Assembly: GCA_001464375.1 (NCBI GenBank)
Contig: LNEW01000217.1
Location: 1 to 38,131, forward strand
Source: Rhodospirillales bacterium Ga0074136
GTDB lineage: Bacteria > Pseudomonadota > Alphaproteobacteria > Acetobacterales > Acetobacteraceae
Length of the DNA: 38,131 nt
Direction: 5' to 3'
Notes under the pieces: model-generated
Told to the model about the DNA's origin: nothing
Seen by the model: the letters and a program-made list of their open reading frames with translations, nothing else
The model's database searches: none
Program-made: the position numbers and the translations under genes
Shown: in pieces, positions 8,813 through 17,973 of the stretch
Layout: every line of letters begins with the position of its first letter
Position numbering within the stretch: position 1 is the first letter of the stretch

Positions 8813-8950
8813 ATGGTGTCTTTCATGCCCTCAGACGCCGGGCGCCGCCTCCGGCGGCTTGGCTTCGCCGCGGCGCTGTTGCGCCGGGCGGTGAAGGCGG
8901 GTGGGCAGCGGCGGCCGCCGTGCGGCCGCATCCTCGAAGCGCGGAGCTGA
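8813..8950 (+). CDS. Possible 45-aa arginine-rich small ORF between pheS and pheT (doubtful)
   Basis: An ATG 1 nt after the pheS stop opens a 45-codon frame ending 4 nt before the pheT GTG. The product is arginine- and alanine-rich (MVSFMPSDAGRRLRRLGFAA at the start) with no recognisable domain. The DNA is full of short inverted repeats (for example GCCGCC/GGCGGC and GCGGCC-type arms), so it may instead be a palindromic intergenic repeat that happens to lack stops. Translation would couple pheS to pheT. I cannot decide between these. Confidence 0.2.
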   Translation: MVSFMPSDAGRRLRRLGFAAALLRRAVKAGGQRRPPCGRILEARS

Positions 8951-8954
8951 TCCT

Positions 8955-11450
8955 GTGAAGTTCACGCTGAGTTGGTTGAAGGACCACCTCGACACCGAAG
9001 CCGGCGTCGATGAGATCGCGCGCACGCTGAATGCCATCGGCCTGGAAGTGGAAGGCATCGAGGATCGCGGCGCGGCGCTGGCATCCTTCCGCATCGCGCG
9101 CGTGATCGAGGCGGTGCAGCACCCCAATGCCGACCGCCTGCGCGCGCTGCGGGTGGATGTGGGCGATGGCGTCGAGCGTTCCGTCGTGTGCGGGGCACCC
9201 AATGCGCGCACCGGCATGATGGGTGTCGCGGCCCTGCCCGGCGCCTTCATCCCCGGCACCGGCATCACGCTGAAGGCGGGCGAGATCCGCGGCGTGAAGT
9301 CGGAGGCGATGATGCTCTCCGCGCGCGAGATGGGCCTCGGCGACGACCACGCCGGCATCGTCGACCTGCCCGCCGATGCGCCGCTGGGCGCCTCCTACGT
9401 GACCTGGGCCGGCATGGACGACCCGGTCATCGAGATCAGCGTCACGCCCAACCGGGGCGATGCGCTGTCGGTGCGTGGCGTGGCGCGGGACCTGGCGGCG
9501 GCGGGGCTCGGTACGCTGAAGCCATGGTCGGCCCCTTCCGTCCCCGCGACCTGCAAGGCGCCGCTGAACTGGAAGATCGAGGACCCGCGCGCCTGCCTGT
9601 GGGTACTCGGACGCGCGGTGCGCGGCGTGAAGAACGGGCCGAGCCCGAAATGGCTCCAGGACCGCCTGGTGGCGATCGGCCTGCGCCCCATCAGCGCACT
9701 GGTGGACATCACCAACTACGTCACCTTCGATGTCGGCCGCCCGCTGCATGTCTTCGACGTGGCGAAGGTGAAGGGCACGAACCTGGTCATGCGCATGGCG
9801 CGCGATGGCGAGATGCTCGCCGCGCTGAACGGCAAGACCTATGCGCTGACTGCCGAAGACGGCGTCATCGCCGACGAGGCCGGCCCGGAAGCCCTCGGCG
9901 GCGTGATCGGCGGCGAGCCCTCGGGCTGCGACGACGCCACCACCGAATGCTTCATCGAATGCGCGCTGTTCGACCCGGTGCGCATCGCGTTGTCGGGCCG
10001 CCGGCACGATGTGCGCACCGATGCGCGCGCGCGGTTCGAGCGCGGGCTTGATCCGGCGCTGCTGCCCGATGCGCTCGAAGTGGCGACGCGCATGATCATC
10101 GATCTGTGCGGCGGCGAGGCCAGCGAGGTGTCGTCCGCCGGCGCCGAGCCCGCCTGGCGGCGTTCCGCCACGCTGCGCTTCGACCGCGTGCGGGATTATG
10201 GCGGGCTTGATTTGCCGGCCGATGAATCGATCGCGCGGCTGGAGCGCCTCGGCTTCGCTGTGCAGGCGCGCGATGCCGTGTCCGTGACGGTCGCGGTGCC
10301 ATCCTGGCGCAACGACGTGGCCGGCGACCTCTCGGCCTACCGCGCCGGCGGCGGTGCGCTGGCGCAGTTCGACGGGCTGGACGCGGCGCGCGCCGCGAAG
10401 GCCGCCGAGGGCCAGGCCGCGATCGAGCCCGAATGCGACCTCATCGAGGAAGTGCTGCGGCTGGGTGGCCTCGATGCCGTGCCGGCGGTCTCGCTGCCGG
10501 CGCTGGCCGTGATCCCGCCGCCCGCCTTCACCGCGAAGCAGGCGCGCGCCGCACTCGCGCGCCGCGTGCTGGCCGCGCGCGGCATGCAGGAAAGCGTGAC
10601 CTTCGCCTTCATGGAAGCGAAGGCCGCCGCGCTGTTCGGCGCCACCCCTGAGGCGCTGCGCCTGGTGAACCCCATCGCCGCCGATCTCGACCAGATGCGG
10701 CCCACGCCGGTCGCGTCCCTGCTGCTTGCGGCCGCGCGCAACGCCGCGCGGGGCTTCGCCGATGTGGCGCTTGCCGAACTTGGCGCTGCCTATCGGGACA
10801 TCACGCCGGATGGCCAGGCCGCGGTCGCGGCCGGCGTGCGGCACGGCGCCACGGCACGGCACTGGGCGGCGGCCGCGCGCGGCGTCGATGCGATGGACGC
10901 GAAGGGCGATGCGCTGGCGGTGCTGGCTGCGCTCGGCGTGCCGATGGCGGCGTTGCAGGTCACCACCGATTCGCCGGGCTTCTACCATCCAGGCCGTTCG
11001 GGCGTGATCCGGCAGGGCCCGAAGATCGTGCTGGCCACGTTCGGCGAGATCCATCCGACGGTCCTGGCTGCGCTCGACCTGCCCGGGCCGGCGGTGGCCT
11101 TCGAGGTGTTCCTCGATGCCGTGCCCGAACCGAAGCGCCGGAAGAAGGGCGCGCCCGACCTTCCGGCCTTCCAGCCGCTGCGGCGCGACTTCGCCTTCAT
11201 CGTGGAGGAGGCTGTCGCGGCCGAGGCGCTGCTGCGCGCGGCGCGCGGCGCCGACAAGCAACTGATCGGCGATGTCGCGCTGTTCGATGTCTATCGCGGC
11301 AAGGGCGTACCGGACGGCTCGAAGTCGCTCGCCATCCAGGTGACCATCCAGCCGCGCGAGGCGACGCTGACCGACGTGCAGATCGAGGCGGTGGCCGACC
11401 GCATCGTCGCCGCGGTGGCCAAGGCGACCGGGGCGGTGCTGCGCGCGTGA
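8955..11450 (+). CDS. pheT: Phenylalanine-tRNA ligase beta subunit
   Basis: PheT is the structural and editing subunit of phenylalanyl-tRNA synthetase. The 831-residue product begins with a GTG at 8955, giving MKFTLSWLKDHLDTEAGVDE, with a GGAG ribosome binding site at 8943-8946; the longer upstream frame is not needed. Domains in order are the EMAP-II-like tRNA-binding domain (about 40-150), the B3/B4 editing region with NYVTFDVGRPLHVFD, the B5 domain, the synthetase-like core with RPTPVASLLLA-type residues, and the C-terminal anticodon-binding FDX-ACB domain. An extra segment of about 36 residues is inserted in the B5 domain between PSWRNDVAGD and LIEEVLRLGG (10328-10436). Its stop overlaps the next gene in a GTGA junction. 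Confidence 0.95.
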   Translation: MKFTLSWLKDHLDTEAGVDEIARTLNAIGLEVEGIEDRGAALASFRIARVIEAVQHPNADRLRALRVDVGDGVERSVVCGAPNARTGMMGVAALPGAFIPGTGITLKAGEIRGVKSEAMMLSAREMGLGDDHAGIVDLPADAPLGASYVTWAGMDDPVIEISVTPNRGDALSVRGVARDLAAAGLGTLKPWSAPSVPATCKAPLNWKIEDPRACLWVLGRAVRGVKNGPSPKWLQDRLVAIGLRPISALVDITNYVTFDVGRPLHVFDVAKVKGTNLVMRMARDGEMLAALNGKTYALTAEDGVIADEAGPEALGGVIGGEPSGCDDATTECFIECALFDPVRIALSGRRHDVRTDARARFERGLDPALLPDALEVATRMIIDLCGGEASEVSSAGAEPAWRRSATLRFDRVRDYGGLDLPADESIARLERLGFAVQARDAVSVTVAVPSWRNDVAGDLSAYRAGGGALAQFDGLDAARAAKAAEGQAAIEPECDLIEEVLRLGGLDAVPAVSLPALAVIPPPAFTAKQARAALARRVLAARGMQESVTFAFMEAKAAALFGATPEALRLVNPIAADLDQMRPTPVASLLLAAARNAARGFADVALAELGAAYRDITPDGQAAVAAGVRHGATARHWAAAARGVDAMDAKGDALAVLAALGVPMAALQVTTDSPGFYHPGRSGVIRQGPKIVLATFGEIHPTVLAALDLPGPAVAFEVFLDAVPEPKRRKKGAPDLPAFQPLRRDFAFIVEEAVAAEALLRAARGADKQLIGDVALFDVYRGKGVPDGSKSLAIQVTIQPREATLTDVQIEAVADRIVAAVAKATGAVLRA

Positions 11451-12631
11451 GCGGCGCGGCGGGGAGCAAGCGGCGCAACCTCGCGCTGCTCTCCGCCGCG
11501 CTGGTGCTGGTGCTGGCGGTCTGGTTCGCCGGCACCGCCGCCGTGCCGGCGCTGATCGCGCAGGGCGTGGTGACACCGGGTCGCGCGGCCTGGCTCACGG
11601 CGGCGGTGCAGTTGGGCTTCGTGGCGGGCACGCTGGTCAGCGCGATCCTGTCGCTCGCCGACCGGGTCGATAGCCGTCGGCTGTTCCTGGGCTGCGCGCT
11701 GGTGGCCGCGGCGGCAACGCTGGCGCAGGTGCTGGTGGCACCCTCCGGCACCGCCGCCATCGTGTTGCGCTTCGTGGCGGGGGCAACGATGGCGGGCGTC
11801 TATCCGGTCGCGATGAAGCTCGCGGCCTCGTGGGCGAAGGGCGACCTTGGTTTGCTGATCGGCATCGTGGTGGGGGCGCTGACCCTGGGCTCGGCGCTGC
11901 CGCATCTGATCCCGGCGGTGGTGGGGTCGCTCGACTGGCGGGCGGCCTATGCCGGGGCGGGCGTTCTGGCGGCGGTGGGCGGGGTGCTGATCCTGGGCTT
12001 CCGCGCGGGGCCACTGATCGGCGCCAGGCCGCCCTTCCGCCCGGCGCAGATGCTCGAAGCCTGGCGCAACCGCGGGCTGCGCCTCGCGAACCTCGGCTAT
12101 CTCGGCCACATGTGGGAACTCTATGCCATGTGGGCCTGGATCGGCGTGTTCCTGGCCGGCGTGCTGGAGCGCCCGCAGGTGGGCGGTTGGGTCTTCGGCG
12201 TGATGGCGGCCGGGGCGGCGGGCTGCGTCCTGGCAGGGTTGGCGGCGGACCGGTGGAACCGCGCGCGTGTCGCCGCGCTGTGCATGGTGGTTTCGGGCGG
12301 CTGCGCGCTGGCCATAGGCGCGGTCACCGCCTGGCCGACGGTGGCGCTCGCCCTCGCCTTTGTCTGGGGGTTCTCGGTTGTGGCGGATTCGGCGCAGTTC
12401 TCGGCCTGCGTGGTGAGCCTCTCGCCGCCCGACTATGTCGGTACGATGCTGACGGTGCAGACCTCGATGGGCTTCCTGCTGACGGCGGGGATGATCGGTG
12501 TGCTGCCGTTTCTGATGGGCGCGCTGGGGACCGGCGCCGCCTTCGCGGTGCTGGGGATCGGGCCGCTGGCCGGGGCCCTGGCGATGTGGCGCCTGGCGCC
12601 GATGCTGGATCAGGCGTCCTCGCCCAGATAG
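11447..12631 (+). CDS. MFS transporter
   Basis: This is a 394-residue inner-membrane protein with about twelve hydrophobic segments and the layout of the major facilitator superfamily. The CynX/NimT-like or nitrate/cyanate-type subgroups are possible relatives. It starts with a GTG overlapping the pheT stop, so it is probably translated from the pheST transcript. The loop after the second helix carries LADRVDSRRLFLG, which fits the MFS motif A position (normally GxLaDrxGrrxxl) in degenerate form, and a second copy LAADRWNRARV lies in the middle loop. The substrate cannot be predicted. The last 22 nt overlap the end of the convergent RidA gene. Confidence 0.85.
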   Translation: MSGAAGSKRRNLALLSAALVLVLAVWFAGTAAVPALIAQGVVTPGRAAWLTAAVQLGFVAGTLVSAILSLADRVDSRRLFLGCALVAAAATLAQVLVAPSGTAAIVLRFVAGATMAGVYPVAMKLAASWAKGDLGLLIGIVVGALTLGSALPHLIPAVVGSLDWRAAYAGAGVLAAVGGVLILGFRAGPLIGARPPFRPAQMLEAWRNRGLRLANLGYLGHMWELYAMWAWIGVFLAGVLERPQVGGWVFGVMAAGAAGCVLAGLAADRWNRARVAALCMVVSGGCALAIGAVTAWPTVALALAFVWGFSVVADSAQFSACVVSLSPPDYVGTMLTVQTSMGFLLTAGMIGVLPFLMGALGTGAAFAVLGIGPLAGALAMWRLAPMLDQASSPR

Positions 12632-12999
12632 GCCGTCGCGTCGATCTCGACGAGGCAGTCCGGCGAACCGAGGCCGCTCACGATGCAGGAGACCCGGTGT
12701 GGCGGGTGCTCGGCGAAATTCGCGAAGTAGACCTCGTTCATCGGCGCCCAGTGGGCGCGGTCGGTCACATAGACCGTGCACTTCACGATATCCGCGAGGC
12801 TGCCGCCGGCCTCCTCGATCAGCGCACGGATGTTGTCGATCGCCTGCTGCGTCTGCGCCCGTGCATCGCCGGTGGCGTAGGTGCCCTGCGCATCGCGCCC
12901 GACGCAGCAGACGAACATGAATCCCCCGGCGATGGTCGCCTGGGCGAAGGGCAGGGTCCCCTTGAAGACCCGGTTGGAGGAGACGGCGCGCTTGGGCAT
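12610..12999 (-). CDS. RidA family protein (YjgF/YER057c/UK114)
   Basis: RidA-fold proteins hydrolyse reactive enamine/imine intermediates made by PLP enzymes. The 129-residue product has family landmarks: a FAQATIAGGFMFV strand near the start, IDNIRALIEEAGGSLADIVK, the segment VTDRAHWAPMNEVY, HRVSCIV with the key arginine, and VEIDATAYL at the end. This is close to normal length. Some Rid subfamilies lack hydrolase activity, and this protein is divergent enough that the subgroup is open. It converges on the MFS gene with a 22-nt overlap of the two 3' ends. Confidence 0.88.
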   Translation of the reverse strand: MPKRAVSSNRVFKGTLPFAQATIAGGFMFVCCVGRDAQGTYATGDARAQTQQAIDNIRALIEEAGGSLADIVKCTVYVTDRAHWAPMNEVYFANFAEHPPHRVSCIVSGLGSPDCLVEIDATAYLGEDA

Positions 13000-13030
13000 G
13001 GGATGAAGCTTTCGTTCCGGGGAGGGGGGG

Positions 13031-14443
13031 TCAACGGCGCGCGGCGCCGGCCCGCCGCGCCGCTGGCTGCGGTGCGGCGGGCGAGGCCAGGAAATCTACC
13101 AGCGCACGATTGTTGCGGATCACCGTCTCGCCGGCCGCGACCAGTAGGTCCACATCCTCGCGCGGCAGCGTCAGGCCGGTCGGGATGCGGCGGAGCCGGT
13201 CGCGGATCGCGGGGTCGGGATGGTCGGCCAGCGAGACATGGACCAGCGTCCCGGCGACATCGTCGCAGGGCCGGCCCTCGATGACTGGGGCGTGGGCGCA
13301 GCGATTGGCGCGCTGGCGGTCCACCATGCGGTCCACTTCGGCCGCCGTCACCGCCAGCGTCTCGAGGTTGTAGTTGTCGATCTGCCCGCCGGAGACGGCA
13401 TCGAATATCTGCACCAGGCCATTCACCATGCGCTGGCGGGACAGCGCGGGGTCCGTGGCGGATTGGCCGTCCACGCTGATCATCAGCAGCCGCCGCACCG
13501 GCAGGATGGCCGTGGCGAAGCGTGGGTCGTCGGTGCCGCCCAGCAGGGCGAAGTTCAGCGTCACCCGCAACGCGAGATTGTCCGAGATGCCGCCATCCAG
13601 CAGGTGCAGCCAGGGCGTGCGGTCGCGGTCGGCCATGCGGGCCACCACCTCGATCAGCCGGCGGCGGTTGTAGTCGGCCAGCATCGGCATCGTCGAAAGA
13701 TTGCCCGGCAGCGGCGCGGCGCAGTCCGGCCCGCGATGGTTCGCCAGGGTGATCGGCGTGAACAGCAGCGGAAACCCGTTCGAAGCCGCGACCGCGCGCG
13801 CGACCGAGAACCGCGCAAGGTCCGAGCAGATCACGTCGAAGGCATGCGGGAGGAACGGAAAGGCCGAGCCGGTCGCAAGGTCGGTCGCGTTGATCGACAG
13901 CCGCGGCCGGCCGCGCGCCTGCAGGTCGCGGAAGGTGGCGCCGCGGAACAGCAGGTGGTCGTAGACCTCCGCCATGCGGTCATTGGTGCCCACCCCCGGG
14001 TCCACCAGCCAGCCCCATTGCCAGGGCAGGAGGTAGGTGCCCCAGACATAGGCGGCGATGTCGCGATGCAGGAAGTCGCGCGGGAAGGTCTCGAAGGATT
14101 GCCGGCCGTGCAGGGCATAGTGTGCCGCGGTGAAACTGCCGCCGGAGACGCCGGCGACCTGGTCGATCTCCTCCAGCAGGGTCGAGGGCGGGCCGCCCAG
14201 CATGACCGGCACGTCCCGCATGCCGCGCAGCGCCCCGTGGGCGAAGGCCGCCGAACGCTTCCCGCCGCCGGAGAAGGCCACGAAGATGAGGATGTCCGAC
14301 CGGCCGCCCAAGGCATTGAGCTCCTCCAGGCCATAGCCGGCATTGCGCGCGCCCGCGGCCAGCGGGGGGTTGATGCCGCGATCCATGCTGCCGCATCCCA
14401 ACAGCGCCAGGACCAGCGCCAGGGCGCCAAGATGCTTTGACAT
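13031..14443 (-). CDS. Patatin-like phospholipase lipoprotein
   Basis: The 470-residue protein starts with a lipoprotein signal peptide whose lipobox is ALLGCGS, so it should be anchored by a lipidated cysteine in the envelope. The patatin hydrolase signatures follow: the oxyanion-type FSGGGKRS (normally GGG-x-R/K-G), the nucleophile elbow GVSGGS, and the catalytic aspartate in LLDGGISDN. Patatin-like enzymes cleave acyl esters of phospholipids; substrate and side of the membrane are not shown. I chose the ATG at 14443 because it directly precedes the signal peptide; the longer frame upstream runs into lepA. It diverges from lepA across 73 bp. Confidence 0.87.
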   Translation of the reverse strand: MSKHLGALALVLALLGCGSMDRGINPPLAAGARNAGYGLEELNALGGRSDILIFVAFSGGGKRSAAFAHGALRGMRDVPVMLGGPPSTLLEEIDQVAGVSGGSFTAAHYALHGRQSFETFPRDFLHRDIAAYVWGTYLLPWQWGWLVDPGVGTNDRMAEVYDHLLFRGATFRDLQARGRPRLSINATDLATGSAFPFLPHAFDVICSDLARFSVARAVAASNGFPLLFTPITLANHRGPDCAAPLPGNLSTMPMLADYNRRRLIEVVARMADRDRTPWLHLLDGGISDNLALRVTLNFALLGGTDDPRFATAILPVRRLLMISVDGQSATDPALSRQRMVNGLVQIFDAVSGGQIDNYNLETLAVTAAEVDRMVDRQRANRCAHAPVIEGRPCDDVAGTLVHVSLADHPDPAIRDRLRRIPTGLTLPREDVDLLVAAGETVIRNNRALVDFLASPAAPQPAARRAGAARR

Positions 14444-14464
14444 GCGGGCCGACTGCCCTATGTC
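14437..14464 (+). promoter_or_regulatory. Probable promoter of lepA
   Basis: A consensus TTGACA (14437-14442) and TATGTC (14459-14464) are 16 bp apart, giving a leader of about 47 nt to the lepA ATG. The -35 box overlaps the first codons of the divergent patatin gene. Confidence 0.55.
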
Positions 14465-14516
14465 CCCCCGCAGGCTGCGGGCGGCGCCCCTGCCATCGTC
14501 CCGTCTCCGGATTCCC

Positions 14517-16322
<1,806 letters not shown>

Positions 16323-16461
16323 CGGGACAGCCTGCACCGTTGCCTGCCTGCATGCTGTTTCGTGGGCGGGCCTGTCATTACAGGGCGCGAATTCTGGTTA
16401 TTTCCGGTGAGCATAGGCATTGACTTTCGACCATGCCTTGCTGATTTCGACTGTCATCGAA

Positions 16462-16480
16462 CAGGCCGCCTGACGGCCTG
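16462..16480 (+). promoter_or_regulatory. Hairpin in the leader of the Bug receptor gene
   Basis: CAGGCCG (16462-16468) and CGGCCTG (16474-16480) form a 7-bp stem with a 5-nt loop, ending 4 nt before the GGAGGA ribosome binding site. It may influence translation. A TTGACT at 16420-16425 could be a -35 box, but no convincing -10 follows. Confidence 0.35.
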
Positions 16481-16498
16481 CACCGGAGGAAACGCACC

Positions 16499-17488
16499 AT
16501 GTCGCTCATCACCCGCCGCATCTTTGCCGCCGTGGCCGCCGCATCGGCCACGGGCCTGGCCGCGCCGGCCCTGGGTCAGGGGGCCTTCCCCTCGCGCCCT
16601 GTCAGCATGGTGATTCCCTTCGCCGCCGGTGGCCCGACCGACACGGTGGGTCGGCTGATCGCGCAGGCCATGAGCGCCGACCTGGGCCAGCCGGTGGTCG
16701 TTGAGAATGTCGGCGGCGCGGGCGGCACGCTGGGGGCACAGCGCGTGGCCAATGCGCGCCCCGACGGCCACACCATCCTGCTGCACCACATCGGCATGGC
16801 GACCATTCCCACGCTGTATCGCCGCGTTGCCTACGACCCGATCAACGGATTCGAGACGCTTGGCCTGGTGACCGAGGTGCCGATGACGCTGATCGCGCGC
16901 CGCAACATCGAGGCGACGAACCTGGCCGAGCTGGTGGCGCTGATCCGCCGCCGCGGCGAGGCGCTGAACTACGCCAATGCCGGGATCGGCGCGGCCAGCC
17001 ACCTGTGCGGCCTGCTGCTGATGAAGGCCGTGGACACGCGCATGACCACTGTTCCGTATCGCGGCACCGGTCCGGCGATGAACGACATCGTGGCTGGCAC
17101 GGTTGACCTGATGTGCGACCAGACCACGAACACTACGGAGCATATCCGCGCTGGCACGGTGCGCGCCTTCGCCGTGACCACGTCAGAGAGGGTCGGCGCG
17201 CTGCCCGACCTGCCGACCGCGGGCCAGGGTGGACTGCCCGGCTTCGAGGTGAGCGTGTGGCACGGCCTGTATGCGCCGCGCGGCACGCCGGCGCCCATCG
17301 TCGCTCGGCTGAACCAGGCGCTGGTGAAGGCGCTGCAGGATGAGGGGATTGCCCGCCGGTTCGCGGACCTGGGCACGGCGCCCGTGCCGGTGGCGCGCGC
17401 CACACCGCAGGCGCACCGTGAGTTCTGGCAGGCTGATATCGCGAAGTGGCGGCCGCTGATCCAGGCGGCTGGGCAGTTCGCGGATTGA
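16499..17488 (+). CDS. Bug family tripartite tricarboxylate transporter substrate-binding protein
   Basis: This 329-residue periplasmic solute receptor belongs to the Bug/TctC family. It has an N-terminal signal peptide (RRIFAAVAAASATGLAAPALGQ, of twin-arginine-like or Sec type, cut near residue 27), then FPSRPVSMVIPFAAGGPTDTVGRL, the usual entry to the ligand-binding fold, and VPYRGTGPAMNDIVAGTVDL around residue 180. A GGAGGA ribosome binding site lies at 16485-16490. No TctA/TctB membrane genes are nearby, which is normal for this family in its typical hosts, where orphan Bug genes are numerous. The ligand (often a carboxylate) cannot be assigned. Confidence 0.9.
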   Translation: MSLITRRIFAAVAAASATGLAAPALGQGAFPSRPVSMVIPFAAGGPTDTVGRLIAQAMSADLGQPVVVENVGGAGGTLGAQRVANARPDGHTILLHHIGMATIPTLYRRVAYDPINGFETLGLVTEVPMTLIARRNIEATNLAELVALIRRRGEALNYANAGIGAASHLCGLLLMKAVDTRMTTVPYRGTGPAMNDIVAGTVDLMCDQTTNTTEHIRAGTVRAFAVTTSERVGALPDLPTAGQGGLPGFEVSVWHGLYAPRGTPAPIVARLNQALVKALQDEGIARRFADLGTAPVPVARATPQAHREFWQADIAKWRPLIQAAGQFAD

Positions 17489-17496
17489 TTCGGGCG

Positions 17497-17528
17497 GGCG
17501 CGGCCGCGGGTTGCGCGCCGGCCGCGCC
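17497..17528 (+). terminator. Strong GC hairpin after the Bug receptor gene
   Basis: GGCGCGGCC (17497-17505) and GGCCGCGCC (17520-17528) are perfect inverted arms around a 14-nt loop, 8 nt after the stop codon. No T run follows. The 3' arm lies in the spacer of the tRNA promoter, so the role as terminator is uncertain. Confidence 0.4.
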
Positions 17529-17539
17529 GTGACTATGGT
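17511..17539 (+). promoter_or_regulatory. Probable promoter of tRNA-Ser
   Basis: TTGCGC (17511-17516) and TATGGT (17534-17539) are 17 bp apart and end 11 bp before the mature tRNA 5' end. Confidence 0.5.
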
Positions 17540-17550
17540 CCGCGCCCTTC

Positions 17551-17641
17551 GGACAGGTGGCCGAGCGGTTGAAGGCGCGCGCCTGGAAAGTGCGTATACG
17601 TCAAAAGCGTATCGAGGGTTCGAATCCCTCCCTGTCCGCCA
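17551..17641 (+). tRNA. tRNA-Ser (anticodon GGA)
   Basis: A complete class II tRNA. The acceptor stem GGACAGG/CCTGTCC, D arm GCCGAGCGGTTGAAGGC, anticodon GGA at 17585-17587, a long variable arm and the T arm GAGGG-TTCGAAT-CCCTC are all present. The discriminator base is G at 17638 and the CCA end is encoded (17639-17641). It reads serine codons UCC and UCU. It marks the change from core chromosome to the accessory island, but I found no second copy of its 3' end in the window. Confidence 0.96.
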
Positions 17642-17973
17642 GTTCCCATACGAGCCGTGCTCTCCGCCTCACCGAGCGCCGCGCTGAGTGGCAGGTTTCC
17701 TGGGGTTTTCGGGGCAGACCTGTTGACTGGCCCGGCGCTGAGACGGACGAAAATCGCTCTCCGGAGGCCCTTTCTCTCCGGACCTCCTGACTTGGGCGTT
17801 TTAGTACGGAACTCAAAGACCTAGGTCAAAGGCCGGTTTCAGGGCGGTCGACGCTTGCCATGGTTCGAACCCCACTTGCCCGAAATCCGTACTTCGAGAG
17901 CGAACCAAACGTACGTCTCTCACCGATCGTGGAAGCGTCTTGGCCGCCCCGCGTTGAGGCGCCAACCCGCCAG
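17642..17973. other. Gene-free stretch between tRNA-Ser and the helicase operon
   Basis: About 330 bp with no convincing gene. Short frames here are low-complexity shadows or read through the tRNA. There are two nearby CTCTCCGGA repeats (about 17756-17782), but no integrase remnant, terminator with a T run, or copy of the tRNA end was seen. Confidence 0.5.

Noticed and set aside
14343-14516. N-terminal extension of lepA by 58 codons
   Set aside because: The ATG at 14517 gives the conserved EF4 start; the extension lies in the divergent patatin gene and covers the likely promoter.
17557-17790. A 77-codon frame starting inside tRNA-Ser
   Set aside because: Its first 28 codons are the tRNA itself and the rest has no domain, ribosome binding site or conservation signal.
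17858-17882. GGTTCGAACCCC segment looking like the 3' part of a second tRNA, a possible attachment-site copy
   Set aside because: The bases around it cannot form a T stem beyond two or three pairs, there is no acceptor strand, and it does not match the tRNA-Ser end.
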